Shown: positions 39,944-50,900, counted from the first letter of the stretch. The stretch: DNA of 64,000 bases from Rhizobium sp. ARZ01 (GCF_014851675.1 NZ_JACVAE010000001.1:2666001-2730000); one strand, 5' to 3'. Numbers and translations are program-made. Notes: generated by a model not told the origin, from the letters alone.

Positions 39944-40825
39944 TCACTCGGCAGCGAGCGCGCTGTCGGAGGCATATTTGTCGACATAGCCTGCGAATTC
40001 CGAAAGCGCCCGCGTAATTCCAGCCCGCACGGATTCGAACTCCGGCTTCTTTTCCAAGGTCGTCTCGTCCACGTAAAGCGCCCGGTTGACCTCGATCTGC
40101 AGGGCGTGCAGTCCCTTGGCAGGGCGTCCGTAATGCTCGGTAATGAAGCCACCCGCATAGGGCTTGTTGCGCGCCACAATGAAGCCCATGTCCTCGAACA
40201 GCCGCACGAGCGTGCGCGAAAGATCTCCGGCAGCACTTGTCCCGTAGCGATCACCGATGATGAAGTCCGGCCGCGTCCCGCCGGCGACACGGATATTGCC
40301 CGGCATGGAGTGGCAATCGACCAAAACGGAGAAGCCGAACTTCAGGTGAGTCTGCACGATCAGGCTGCGCAAGCAGGCATGATAGGGCTTGTAGATGTTT
40401 TCGACCCGCTCCAGCGCCTCCCCCACCGGCATGCGCCGCTGGTAGATCTCCATGTTCTCGGCAACGATGCGCGGAATCGTCCCCAGACCGCCGGCGACCC
40501 GCATCGAGCTCACGTTCGCGTAGGGCGGAAGGGATCCTTCGAACATGCGGGGATCGAGTTCATAAGGTTCGCGGTTCACATCGAGGAAGGCACGGGGGAA
40601 ATGCGCAAGGAGAAAGGGGGCACCAAGGCCGGGTGCAGCGTGGAAGAGCTCATCGACATAATGATCCTCCGATCTGCGGATAGAGAGCGCATCCAGTCGC
40701 GAATCACGGACGAATCCCTGTGGATAGGCGCGACCGCTGTGGGGGGAGTTGAACACCAGGGGAATGGTCTGCGAAACCGGCTCCAGCACCTCGAAGAGGC
40801 CGTTTTCACTGAGTTCCGGCGCCAT
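39944..40825 (-). CDS. N-formylglutamate amidohydrolase
   Basis: 293 residues, close to canonical HutG2 enzymes. PLVFNSPHSGRAYP and LDVNREPYELDPRMFEG are the classic family blocks, with VLVDCHSMPG and AGGFITEHYGRP later. It hydrolyses N-formylglutamate to glutamate and formate. No other histidine-degradation gene lies nearby. Divergent from cpdR across 190 bases. It resembles the family consensus more than the paralog at 3252-4052. Confidence 0.92.
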   Translation of the reverse strand: MAPELSENGLFEVLEPVSQTIPLVFNSPHSGRAYPQGFVRDSRLDALSIRRSEDHYVDELFHAAPGLGAPFLLAHFPRAFLDVNREPYELDPRMFEGSLPPYANVSSMRVAGGLGTIPRIVAENMEIYQRRMPVGEALERVENIYKPYHACLRSLIVQTHLKFGFSVLVDCHSMPGNIRVAGGTRPDFIIGDRYGTSAAGDLSRTLVRLFEDMGFIVARNKPYAGGFITEHYGRPAKGLHALQIEVNRALYVDETTLEKKPEFESVRAGITRALSEFAGYVDKYASDSALAAE

Positions 40826-41015
40826 TGCGGTCCTTTACCATGTAACAAAATCGCGATGTCTAGTATGTTGCCAGCGGCGGGCTTGCGTGTCCATAGTCAC
40901 AACAACGAGCAGCGAATCGCTGTTTGCATCCATTCACTGGATGTTTACCAGAATCGTTTTTCGTATCAGAACCGCCGCACAGGCAAGACAACCAGCAGTA
41001 ACGGCCCCCAGTAAC

Positions 41016-41378
41016 ATGAGTTTCAAGATCCTCCTCGCCGAAGATGACAACGATATGCGCCGATTCCTCGTGAAGGCGCTGGAGAAGGCCGGCTACAAGG
41101 TCATGTCCTACGACAACGGCGCAAGCGCCTATGACCGGCTGCGCGAAGAGCCCTTCTCCCTCCTCCTGACCGATATCGTCATGCCGGAAATGGACGGCAT
41201 CGAGCTTGCGCGCCGGGCTACCGAGCTCGATCCGGACCTGAAGGTCATGTTCATCACCGGCTTTGCCGCTGTGGCGCTCAATCCGGACTCCAAGGCGCCC
41301 AAGGATGCCAAGGTCCTGTCCAAACCGTTCCACCTGCGCGACCTCGTCGACGAGGTCAACAAGATGCTCGCAGCCTGA
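41016..41378 (+). CDS. cpdR: CpdR response regulator
   Basis: 120 residues, a stand-alone receiver. ILLAEDDNDMRRFL supplies the acidic pair, Asp53 in LLTDIVMPEMDG is the phospho-acceptor, and Lys is in VLSKPFHLRDLV. Dephosphorylated CpdR directs ClpXP to substrates and the cell pole; in S. meliloti CpdR1 is needed for cell-cycle control and symbiosis. The FITGFAAVAL segment and the C-terminal Ala-Ala are as in known CpdR. The ATG at 41016 starts homology; a longer reading from 40749 overlaps the divergent gene. Confidence 0.93.
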   Translation: MSFKILLAEDDNDMRRFLVKALEKAGYKVMSYDNGASAYDRLREEPFSLLLTDIVMPEMDGIELARRATELDPDLKVMFITGFAAVALNPDSKAPKDAKVLSKPFHLRDLVDEVNKMLAA

Positions 41379-41533
41379 CGCACGAGCCGCATCCCATCGG
41401 ATAGAAACGCTCAGCCGTTGCGCGCCCATGGCGCGCAAGCGTGCGCCAAACGCTGCCGCCGCCCCAATCCGGCGATCCCCCAATCCGGTGTTTTGTCTGC
41501 GCTAACGCGACAAGCACCACGTGCGCGCCACCT

Positions 41534-42082
41534 TCACTGACGGGCGAGCAACAGCACGACGTACGCGACAACCGTCATCAGCAATCCCCGGAAGGCGAAG
41601 CGGACCATGCGGTACTTGTTGATCGCAAGCTGTGACATCGCGTCGGCATTTTCCAGATACTGCCCGAATAGATAGGCCATATCGCCCGTTTCACTGGCGT
41701 CGACGAGTCGATCGCGCTGGCCCGACCACGCACCCCAAAACAGTGACGTGCCGCTGTCCACTCGCCGCGGCAGGACGACAAGGATGGCGCATATGATTGT
41801 AAAAACGATCGAAATCGCAAGGAAAACGGAAACCAGTCCCCATAGATGATTGTTGTTTTCGTAGCGAGCGAGGTTGAATACGCCCTGCCCCTCGGCAGAC
41901 CACATCAGGAAGGCGAGCATAAAAGTAAATATATATGCCGCCTTCTGATCTGCCGACTTCACCTGATCGTAAAATACGTCATTCACCTTCTTAACATGAT
42001 TGAAATGCTCAAGAGAAAATTCCTGTCTTTTGACGTTTTTCTCACCGACTTCCTTCTCCAAGGTAAATCCAGCATTTGCCAT
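41534..42082 (-). CDS. Membrane protein resembling Pycsar effector PycTM (DUF5706)
   Basis: 182 residues. A polar N-terminus (1-40) leads to VNDVFYDQVKSADQKAAYIFTFML, where D-x-K-A at the start of helix 1 is the DUF5706/PycTM mark. Two helices (about 47-65 and 80-103) end in VVLPRR. A cytosolic segment (LFWGAW, YLFGQYLENADAMSQLAINKYRMVRFAFRGLLM) leads to a last helix. In Pycsar phage defence such proteins respond to cCMP or cUMP. Whether this one does is unproven. AGGGAT precedes the ATG. It is divergent from a FecR-barrel gene coupled to a cyclase. Confidence 0.68.
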   Translation of the reverse strand: MANAGFTLEKEVGEKNVKRQEFSLEHFNHVKKVNDVFYDQVKSADQKAAYIFTFMLAFLMWSAEGQGVFNLARYENNNHLWGLVSVFLAISIVFTIICAILVVLPRRVDSGTSLFWGAWSGQRDRLVDASETGDMAYLFGQYLENADAMSQLAINKYRMVRFAFRGLLMTVVAYVVLLLARQ

Positions 42083-42196
42083 GAACTAACATCCCTTCGT
42101 TTAGTGTGTTTCCCTGTTAATACAGCCGCCGGCAAAAGCAAGTGTACCGCTGGGGCGCGCTTGACATTTCCGCAACGGCTGTCAGTTCTTGCGCCA

Positions 42197-45100
42197 ATGA
42201 AAACACGGACCGGATTGAAGACAATTGCGGCATTGCCGCTGATCACCGCTTGGGCGCTGACAGCCGCCCATGGCGAGCCAGTTCCGCGTGCAGCCCCGGC
42301 CGCAGGCTCGGTCATCGCACGCAAGTCGGGTGAGGAAGTCCGCTTTTTTGACGTTTCCAGCTGGCACCACGTCAACCTCAACCAGGACCTCCTGACGGGC
42401 GACGAATTGCGCACAAACGCCACCGGGCAGCTTGCCGTGCTTTTCGCCGACAACACCCAGGTTCGCCTGGGACGCAACTCCACCATGCTGGTCAGGCAGA
42501 TGGCCGCATCCGGCGACACCGTGCTCGACCTTCAAAGCGGCACCATCTGGGCGCGCGCCCAGCGCGGCGGTCAAGGGCTGAAGATCGAGACGCCGGCCGC
42601 GGCAGCCGCCATCCGCGGCACCGACTGGTCGCTGTCCGTCGAGGGCGACAAGACCTCGCTCGTCGTGCTCGAGGGCAGCGTCGAACTGGCAAACGAGCTC
42701 GGCAGCGTGCGGGTCGGTCAGGGCGAGGCTGCCGTCGCGCGCATCGGCCAGGCGCCGCAGAAGGTCATCATCGTCAGTTCCGACGACCGCGAACAGATGC
42801 TGTTCTATCTGTCCCTGCGCGACGCCTTCTCCTTCATGCCCGCCTCAACGTCGACAGTGCAGGACATGCGCCGGGCGATCGACCGCATCGAGGCCGAGCC
42901 GGAACCGAGCCGCAGCGCCGAGGATTGGCTGACGCTTGCCGAGGCCCAGCTTTCGCTCGAGGGCCGACAGCAGGCGCAGGCCTCACTCGACCGGGCCAGG
43001 ACGATGAAGCTGTCCACCGCGCAGCGTGCGCGGGCCGATTTCCTCGACGGGCTCATTGCCGGATCGGAACGTCGCTTCGACGAGGCGGCGCGCCTTTTCG
43101 CTCGCGCTCGCCCCGGACTGGACGCGAAGCGCGGCAGCGTTGCCGACTTTGGCGGCTTCTTCGCTCGCGCAATGGTCAACCCCGACCGGTTGGAGAAGGC
43201 GCCCCGTCACGCAACCGGGCCCTATGGCGCTGTCTCCAAGGCCTATGCCGCGGGCTTTCTGGAAAACATCCGCGCCGCTATCGACATCATCAAACAGGCC
43301 GAGAAGGACTATCCGGACGACCCATCGCTTCCCGCCTACCGCGCCGCATTTGCGATGCTTATCAACGATCGCGAGCAAATCAAGGAAGGGATGGCGCGTT
43401 CGCTTGCGCTGGACCCCGCCCAACCGATGGCGCTTCTTGTCCGGGCTCGCTACCGCGCTGATATCGATGGAAACGTCGACGCGGCGATTGCCGACCTGAA
43501 CGCCGCCCTTGAGGTTGCGCCGGGCTCAAGTGACCTGTGGAACGATCTCGGGCTCGCCCAGTCGGTGCGCGGTGACGTGCAGTCGGCAGAGAAGGCGTTG
43601 AAGCGAGCGATCGAACTCGACCCCGAGGGAGCCGTCGCGCGCGCCAATCTCGCGATCGTCTACCTCGATCAGGACCGCGTGCGAGAGGCCAAGCGCGAGA
43701 TCGACACCGTCATGGCGCTCGACCCCGGCTTCGACCTCGCACTGGTAGCGCGCGGACGATATCACCTCGCGATGGGGGAACTGGACAAGGCAACGCAGGA
43801 CCTCCTGGCAGGCACGGTCGCCAATCCCGCCTATTCGCAGGGCCAACTCCTCCTCGCCATAGCCCAACAGGAGCAGGGCAATCGGGAAGCCGCGCGCCAG
43901 GCATTGGACAATGCCGACCGTCTGGATCCGAACGATCCTGTCATCCCGTCGTTCAGGGCAAGCGTCGCAATCGATGAATACGATTCGGACGGCGCCATTG
44001 CTGCTGCGCAGGAATATCTGCGTCGGCTGCGCGCGACCGGAGGCGAGCACGCGGCCATCAGCTTCAACCATGACGCCGGCTCGACGCTCAACAACGCCTT
44101 CCGCCTGCAGGGCCTGAACGCCTGGGGCCAGTATTACGGCGACATCACCTTCGATCCGTTCACCGGGACGTCCTATATCGACCAGACGTTGCACGGCAGC
44201 GTCAACCCGTTCCTGAACAACTACCTTTACGGCAATGACGGGATCGAGCCGACGCAGAACAAATCAACCTTCTCGTCCTTCATGCAGGGGCTGCTATACG
44301 ACCCGCATATGCTGGCCGGCCCTTCGGCCAGGCCCTATTACGTCCGCTATCCCTTCGCCGAAGTCGAACTCGGCTACGGTCTTTCGACCTATAACGGCGA
44401 CTCGCGGCCGATCTACGAGGGCAGTTGGCAGAGCTTTACCAACCTGCCCTTTCCGGTCAGCACACTGGCCAGTCTCCAATGGGTAAAGACGCCGTTCTCC
44501 GGCACCACCCCCCTGATCATCGATGGCGATTATGACGGAGAGACGCAGCTGGTCGGCGGCACCGGCTACATCACCGCAACACCGACCCCGGACGACCGCT
44601 TCGTCGCCTATGGCCAGCATTTCGACAGCCGGTTCGACCAGACCTTCTCTCCTACCCCGATCGGGCGCGACGAAAGACTGAAGTCGACCGATGCCGGCAT
44701 CGGCTGGAGCCACACTTTCAGCTTCGAGAACGTGGTCAATGCGGCGTTCTTCTATAGCGACACCGACAGCGACGGCGCTGTCACCATCGACAGCGCTGCT
44801 GCGACAGACGACTCGCGCCAGAAGAGCTACATCGGTGCACTCAACCACACGATTGCCACGGGCGACCTTGCCTGGCGATACGGGGTGGAAGGCGGAGTCG
44901 TCGACTATCGCTTTGGGCAATCCCTGGATATCGGGGGCGTTCCGGTAGCCTCAGGCGCTGCCAAATACTCGGTCGACTACGGACGCCTCTATGTCGACGT
45001 CCTGCACGATATCAGCAGTACGCTACGCGCAGAGTACGGGCTCTTCGGCACCTATGCCGACGGGGACCTCGTGGAGACGCGCGGCATCGACCCCCGCGCC

Positions 45101-45829
45101 GGCATCGCCTACTCGCCATCGGACGGCCAATGGCTGCGCGCCGCCTATATCGGCCAAAGCTACGACTTCGACATCAACACGCTCGCTCCGGTCAGCACCG
45201 TCGGCCTTCAGGCGAACCAGACAGGTCTGGCGATCAATGGAGACACCGACACCATTGCCGCGCGGTGGGATTCAGAATGGAACGATTGGCTGTTCACCGC
45301 CGTCGATCTCCAGCACCAGGACCTCAAAAATTTCTCGGTCAGCTACCCCACACTTTGGCCCGCACCGATTTTTGGCGACACTGTGGGACTGGAAGACGGT
45401 CGGATCGACCGCGCAAGCGTAACCTCGAACATCCATATCGGCCACGGCTTTGGCCTCTCTGGGACACTCGCCTACATCGATTCAGAAAACCAGGATTCGG
45501 GCAGCCCGGATGAAGGACGTTCATTGCCGTTCGTGCCGGACTGGGCTGGGCAGGTCGCCCTCACCTGGGTCAACGAGGCGAATGTCAAGGGGACCATAGC
45601 GGCCAATTACATCGGCAAACGGCTGGGGAACGGCACGACCTTGGGCATCCCCCCGCAGGAACTCGACGCCTACTGGACGCTCGACGCCGCCGTTACGTGG
45701 GAACCATTCGACAAGCGGTTCGAGCTGAACCTCGCCGCCTTCAACCTGCTCGACGACGATTTCGAGGTTGCGACCGGTGTGCCGGGCTGGGGGCGTAGCT
45801 TCAAGGGCACCGTCAAGGTTCGCTTTTGA
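42197..45829 (+). CDS. FecR-TPR protein with C-terminal outer-membrane barrel
   Basis: 1210 residues. Signal peptide 1-26. A FecR domain (about 40-190) with DLQSGTIWARAQ and the hallmark TPAAAAAIRGTDW. TPR repeats (about 235-615; AIADLNAALEVAPGSSDLW, AEKALKRAIELDPEGAVARANLA). Residues 620-1210 are alternating aromatic strands ending in FKGTVKVRF with a terminal Phe, as in outer-membrane barrels. No TonB box or plug is recognised. The start at 42197 gives the signal peptide, though no good ribosome-binding site is seen; a longer reading is antisense to the PycTM-like gene. Its stop overlaps the cyclase start. Confidence 0.83.
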   Translation: MKTRTGLKTIAALPLITAWALTAAHGEPVPRAAPAAGSVIARKSGEEVRFFDVSSWHHVNLNQDLLTGDELRTNATGQLAVLFADNTQVRLGRNSTMLVRQMAASGDTVLDLQSGTIWARAQRGGQGLKIETPAAAAAIRGTDWSLSVEGDKTSLVVLEGSVELANELGSVRVGQGEAAVARIGQAPQKVIIVSSDDREQMLFYLSLRDAFSFMPASTSTVQDMRRAIDRIEAEPEPSRSAEDWLTLAEAQLSLEGRQQAQASLDRARTMKLSTAQRARADFLDGLIAGSERRFDEAARLFARARPGLDAKRGSVADFGGFFARAMVNPDRLEKAPRHATGPYGAVSKAYAAGFLENIRAAIDIIKQAEKDYPDDPSLPAYRAAFAMLINDREQIKEGMARSLALDPAQPMALLVRARYRADIDGNVDAAIADLNAALEVAPGSSDLWNDLGLAQSVRGDVQSAEKALKRAIELDPEGAVARANLAIVYLDQDRVREAKREIDTVMALDPGFDLALVARGRYHLAMGELDKATQDLLAGTVANPAYSQGQLLLAIAQQEQGNREAARQALDNADRLDPNDPVIPSFRASVAIDEYDSDGAIAAAQEYLRRLRATGGEHAAISFNHDAGSTLNNAFRLQGLNAWGQYYGDITFDPFTGTSYIDQTLHGSVNPFLNNYLYGNDGIEPTQNKSTFSSFMQGLLYDPHMLAGPSARPYYVRYPFAEVELGYGLSTYNGDSRPIYEGSWQSFTNLPFPVSTLASLQWVKTPFSGTTPLIIDGDYDGETQLVGGTGYITATPTPDDRFVAYGQHFDSRFDQTFSPTPIGRDERLKSTDAGIGWSHTFSFENVVNAAFFYSDTDSDGAVTIDSAAATDDSRQKSYIGALNHTIATGDLAWRYGVEGGVVDYRFGQSLDIGGVPVASGAAKYSVDYGRLYVDVLHDISSTLRAEYGLFGTYADGDLVETRGIDPRAGIAYSPSDGQWLRAAYIGQSYDFDINTLAPVSTVGLQANQTGLAINGDTDTIAARWDSEWNDWLFTAVDLQHQDLKNFSVSYPTLWPAPIFGDTVGLEDGRIDRASVTSNIHIGHGFGLSGTLAYIDSENQDSGSPDEGRSLPFVPDWAGQVALTWVNEANVKGTIAANYIGKRLGNGTTLGIPPQELDAYWTLDAAVTWEPFDKRFELNLAAFNLLDDDFEVATGVPGWGRSFKGTVKVRF

Positions 45830-47808
45830 TGGAAGGTGCTCCCCGCGCATCTTCCGCAAGAGGCGTGAACGGCACGCCGAAGATCAGCCGCAAGCTGCGA
45901 CTGATCCTGCTGACGATCGCCACCATCCTCATCGTCTCAGCGCTCACGCGCTTTCCCTTCTGGTCGCTGCAGGAACTCAGAAGCTTCGACTATCTCTCCA
46001 CGTTCGACGATCCCGCCCCGCCCGTCGACAGTCCGATCGTTGTTGCGATCGACGAGCCATCGCTTGCCGAAATCAACGTGCAGTGGCCCTGGCCGCGCGA
46101 CATCCATGCCAGGCTGATCGCGGCATTGCGGGCCGCAGGCGCCAAGGCGATCGGCCTCGACATCATCTTCGCCGAGCCGTCCACACCGGAGCGGGACGCA
46201 GCGCTTGCCGAAGTTCTCGGCCCCGACGTCGTACTTGCCGGTGACGAGAGCGTGATCGTCACGCCGCAAGCCGAGCAACTCGTGCGAACCACGCCGCTTC
46301 CACTCTTTACCGACGCCGGCGCCGTCACCGGCATGGCCTCGATCACGCTTAGCGGAGACGGCACCTTCCGCGAGCTGCCGCGTTACGAGGACGGCCTCGC
46401 CCGGCAGATCGCGCGCACCGCAGGCCGACCCGACGCTTTGCCGCCGGGCGACTGGCTGATGCAGTCCTATGGCCCTGCCCGCAGCTACCCGACGGTGTCC
46501 TATTACCAGGCGCTCGACCCTGAAAACTTCCTGCCGAAGGATTTCTTTCGCGATCGCGTCGTCATCGTCGGCCTGAGCCTGCAGAATGCGCCGGAAATCA
46601 ACCACGGCGGCGCCGATGCCTTCGCAACCCCCTATACCGTCCACACCGGCCGCCTCGTGGCAGGCGTGGAAATCCAGGCGACGATCTTCGACAATATCAC
46701 GCACGGCAGCGCCATCCGGCGGGCGGAGACGCCATTCGTACTGGGCGGTGTCGCGCTGGCAGCCCTGCTCGCCGCCCTCACCGTCTGGCGCTCGACCGGC
46801 TGGCAGACTGCGGCGGTCACGCTCGGCGTAACACTCGCACTTGCAGCGATCAGTTATCTCCTGATCCGCCATGCCCATCTCTTCGTCTCGCCGCTCGGCC
46901 CCGCGCTCGCCTTCGTCTCCGTGGCGATCGGCCAGGCCGCCTTCGACTATGCCGACGAGCGGCGCAACCGCAAGCAGATCACGCGCGCCTTCTCGCGGTA
47001 CCTGTCGCCGGCGCTGGTCGAGCGGCTCGCCCGCGACCCCTCGCAACTGCGGCTCGGCGGCGAACGGCGCACGCTCTCCATCCTCTTCTGCGACGTGCGC
47101 GGCTTCACCACCATCGCCGAGACGATGAAGGATGACCCAGAACAGCTGACGACGCTGATCAATCGCCTTCTTACGCCGCTTTCGGATATCGTCCTCGGTC
47201 ACGGCGGCACGATCGACAAGTACATCGGCGACTGCCTGATGGCCTTCTGGAACGCGCCGCTCGACGACGAGGATCACGCCAACCATGCGGTGGCCGCGGC
47301 AATCGACATGCTGGCGCGGATGGAGACGCTGAATGTCGAACTGAAGCGCGAGGCGGCCGAGCGCGGCGCGGTCTACCATCAGCTCCGCATCGGCGTCGGC
47401 ATCAACACCGGCGATTGCGTCGTTGGAAACATGGGCTCCTCCCAGCGCTTCGACTATTCGGTCTTGGGCGACTCAGTGAACCTCGCCTCGCGTCTCGAAG
47501 GCGCTTCGAAGAACTACGGCGTGCCGCTTCTGATCGGCGAAGGAACCGCCCTTCTGGCCGACCATTTCACCAGCCTCGAACTGGATCGCATCACCGTGAA
47601 GGGACGCACCGTCGCCTCGCCGATCTTTACCGCCCTTGCCGCCGTGCCGGCTGATATCGCAACCAAGCACAAGCGGTTCATCACGGCCCGCTATGCCGGC
47701 ACGCTTCAGGCGGAAGACGCGCTGTTCGTTGATTTGACCGCGGCGCTGCCGGCCCTTTCGAACTATTACGAAATGGTACGTTCCGAACTCGCAAACAGCG
47801 GCGCCTGA
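45829..47808 (+). CDS. CHASE2-domain class III nucleotide cyclase
   Basis: 659 residues. One membrane helix (about 25-42), a periplasmic CHASE2 domain (about 45-300; VVAIDEPSLAEINVQWPWPRDIHARLI), three helices (about 305-375), then the catalytic domain (about 410-590). Metal ligands are Asp422 (FCDVRGFT) and Asp468 (YIGDCLMAF). Lys464 and Asp542 (RFDYS) are the residues expected for ATP, and Asn551/Arg555 (NLASR) stabilise the transition state. It is therefore probably an adenylate cyclase. The ATG at 45829 overlaps the previous stop by one base; a TTG lies one codon earlier. Confidence 0.92.
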   Translation: MEGAPRASSARGVNGTPKISRKLRLILLTIATILIVSALTRFPFWSLQELRSFDYLSTFDDPAPPVDSPIVVAIDEPSLAEINVQWPWPRDIHARLIAALRAAGAKAIGLDIIFAEPSTPERDAALAEVLGPDVVLAGDESVIVTPQAEQLVRTTPLPLFTDAGAVTGMASITLSGDGTFRELPRYEDGLARQIARTAGRPDALPPGDWLMQSYGPARSYPTVSYYQALDPENFLPKDFFRDRVVIVGLSLQNAPEINHGGADAFATPYTVHTGRLVAGVEIQATIFDNITHGSAIRRAETPFVLGGVALAALLAALTVWRSTGWQTAAVTLGVTLALAAISYLLIRHAHLFVSPLGPALAFVSVAIGQAAFDYADERRNRKQITRAFSRYLSPALVERLARDPSQLRLGGERRTLSILFCDVRGFTTIAETMKDDPEQLTTLINRLLTPLSDIVLGHGGTIDKYIGDCLMAFWNAPLDDEDHANHAVAAAIDMLARMETLNVELKREAAERGAVYHQLRIGVGINTGDCVVGNMGSSQRFDYSVLGDSVNLASRLEGASKNYGVPLLIGEGTALLADHFTSLELDRITVKGRTVASPIFTALAAVPADIATKHKRFITARYAGTLQAEDALFVDLTAALPALSNYYEMVRSELANSGA

Positions 47809-47995
47809 GCTACGCTCCAAATTTCGTCACGGCGAGCGATGAAAAGCGGCGCCCCGCCCGTCCTATTCCTGGAACAGGCCGCCACTCGTCCCATCCTCTT
47901 GAACCGTATCCAGACGGACACGACCGTCGGTTGACATCTCCAGCCGAAGTCTCAAGAGTGGCGTGAGCTTGGCAGCGTTTGGAGGACTTGGGTCT

Positions 47996-50900
47996 ATGCG
48001 TGCGTTCATCGGTTTCTCCGCATTTTTCCTTGCCATTGTAGCAAGCGTACTTCCTGCTCAAGCAGCAGAGACAAAGCGCTCGATCGTCGTCACGGAAGAC
48101 GGTGATTATTTCGGCTTCGACCTGCGCACCGTGCAGAACGTCACGCTGGACCAGTGCAAGACCAACTGCATTGACGACATGTCCTGCCGCGCCTTCACCT
48201 ACAATCCGAAGGTCAAATGGTGCTTCCTGAAGACCGACTACAATCAGTTGACCAGTTCCCCGGGCGCGGTCGCCGGCAAGATCGCGCTGACCGATGGCGA
48301 GCCCGACATCGGCGCCGCCCCCTCGCTCAGCTTCATTTCCGAGGGGATGGAACAGGAAGCACGCGCGCTGAAGTCCGGGCTGGCGCTTCTCAGCACGCAG
48401 GAAGGCCAGGGGGCCGAGAGCCTCGCTTCGCTTGGTCGTATCGAGATATCGTCCGGCCGCGTTTCAGAAGCGCTCGACGCTTACAAGGGCGCCCTTTCTC
48501 TGGCTCCCGACGACCGCTTTCTCTGGATCGAAATGGCGCAGACCGCCGCGCAGGCCACGGACAACTCTTACCTCACCGGCCAGGGGCCGCTCGCCGCGCT
48601 GAATGCCTACTGGCTGACGCGCACCACTTCCGGCCGGGCGCAAGCGCTGTCCGTGCTCGCAGAGACGCTGGACAAGTCAGCCAATTATCGCGCCGGCATT
48701 AATGCCTACAAGGCGAGCCTTGCGCTCTTTGAGGATCCGGCCGTACGTGCCGCCTATCTCGATCTGAAGGCGCGCCAGGGTTTTCGCATTGTTCAGCACA
48801 CTATCGACAACGACAGCGTGAGCCCACGCGCCTGCGTGCAGTTCTCCGAACCGCTGGTCAAATTCGGCGCGGATTATGCGAGTTTCGTAACGCTCGACGG
48901 CAAGGCACCGAAGGGCGTCGAGGCAAAGGACAACCAGATCTGCGTGGAAGGCCTCAACCATGGCCAGCGCTACAAGCTCGCCTTTCGTTCGGGCCTGCCC
49001 TCCTCGGTCGAGGAAAGCCTCGAAGCGTCGGCAGAGCTCGATATCTATGTGCAGGATCGCAGCCCGACCGTTCGCTTTACCGGCGACAGCTTCGTGCTGC
49101 CGAGCACCGCGCGCCGCGGCATTCCGCTGGTCTCGGTCAACACCGACAGCGCCGACCTGAAGCTCTATCGTGTGGGCGACCGCAACATAGCCTCGCTCCT
49201 GACTGGTTCCCAGTTCCTCACCCAGCTCGATGGTTACGGGGCTGGCCGTATCGAGAGTGAAATCGGCGAGCTCGTCTGGCAGGGCCAGATCGAGATGCAG
49301 CGCGACTTGAACAAGGACGTTGTGACCTCGTTCCCGGTCGACGAAGCGTTGCCGCAACGCCAGCCCGGCATCTACGTGCTGACAGCACAAGCCTCGACCG
49401 GCCCAAAACGCGACTGGGATGCAAAGGCAACGCAGTGGTTCCTCGTTTCCGACATCGGGCTATCGACCTTTGCCGGCACTGACGGCCTCCATGTCTTTGC
49501 CCGTGCCCTCAGCAGCGCCAAACCCATGGCGGGGGTCGAACTGCAACTCCTCGCCCGCAACAATGAAATTCTCGGAACGGCGACGACCGATGCCGATGGC
49601 CGGGCGACGTTTACCGCCGGCCTGATGCGCGGCACGGCGGCAATGATGCCGGCGGTGCTGACAGCGCGAAACGGCACGTCGGACTATGTCTTCCTCGACA
49701 TGACCCGTGCCGGATTCGACCTGTCCGACCGCGGCGTGATTGGACGCGCAGCGCCCGGCGCGATCGACATCTTCGCCTGGACCGAGCGCGGCATCTACCG
49801 CGCCGGCGAGACGGTGCATGCGGCGGCCCTTGCCCGCGACGTGGAAGCCACGGCGGTCGAGGGGCTGCCGCTGACCTTCGTCTTTACCCGTCCGGACGGC
49901 GTCGAGGACCGGCGCATTGTTAGCAATGACAGCAAGCTCGGCGGGCACACCGTAGACTACGCCGTCCAGCCGAATGCCATGCGCGGCACCTGGACGATGC
50001 AGATCTACACTGATCCCAAGGCACCGGCGATCGGTGAAAAGACGTTCCTGGTCGACGACTTCATGCCCGATCGCACCGAGTTCGACCTGACGAGCGCCGC
50101 CAAGGAGATCGTCGGAGGGACGCCGGTCGCAATCAATGTGGATGGTCGTTATCTCTATGGCGCGCCCGCGGCCGGCCTCGACATCGAGGGTGACATCGCA
50201 CTCGAGCCGACCCGCGAGAGCGAGCTCTTCAAAGGCTACGTATTCGGTCTCGCCGACGAGGAGGCGATGGAGGAAAACCGCGTGCCGTTCGAGGGGTTGC
50301 AGCCACTCGACGAAGACGGCAAGGCTACCTTCGACGTGGACGTGAGCGATCGCCCCGCCACGACACAGCTTTTGAACGCCGACATTACGATCCGCATGAG
50401 CGAGGCCGGCGGTCGCGCCGTCGAGCGTTCGCTGACGCTGCCTGTCAGGTCCGAGGGACCGATGATCGGCATCCGCCCGGCAGCAGCGGGCGATGTGCCG
50501 GAAAATTCCATTGCCCGCTTCCATGTGATCATCGCCAGCCCCGACGGGAAGAAGCAGGCGATGAACGGCCTGCCCTGGAAGCTGCTCAGCGTCCAGCGCG
50601 ACTACCAATGGTACCGAGACGGCAGCTCCTGGCGTTACGAGCCCGTTCTTTCGACCAAGCAGGTCGAGGCCGGCGTGATCGACGTCAGCGAAAACGGTGC
50701 CGATATATCGGTTCCCGTCACCTGGGGCCGCTACCGGCTGGAAGTGGAGAGCGCGGAAGCCGACGGCCCCGCGACAAGCATCGAATTCGACGCCGGCTGG
50801 TATGTCGAGGCGACCTCGACGGAAACCCCGGACGCACTCGAAATCGCCCTCGACAAGGAAAGCTACAAGATCGGTGAGACCGCCAGGCTCAAGGTCTCTT

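Noticed and set aside
41846..42196. 117-codon N-terminal extension of the FecR-barrel gene
   Set aside because: It is antisense to the PycTM-like gene and would bury the signal peptide inside the protein.
41534..47808. Calling this a bona fide Pycsar phage-defence system
   Set aside because: The cyclase keeps adenine-type residues and a CHASE2 sensor, and the effector-like gene is on the opposite strand. Reported as a candidate only.
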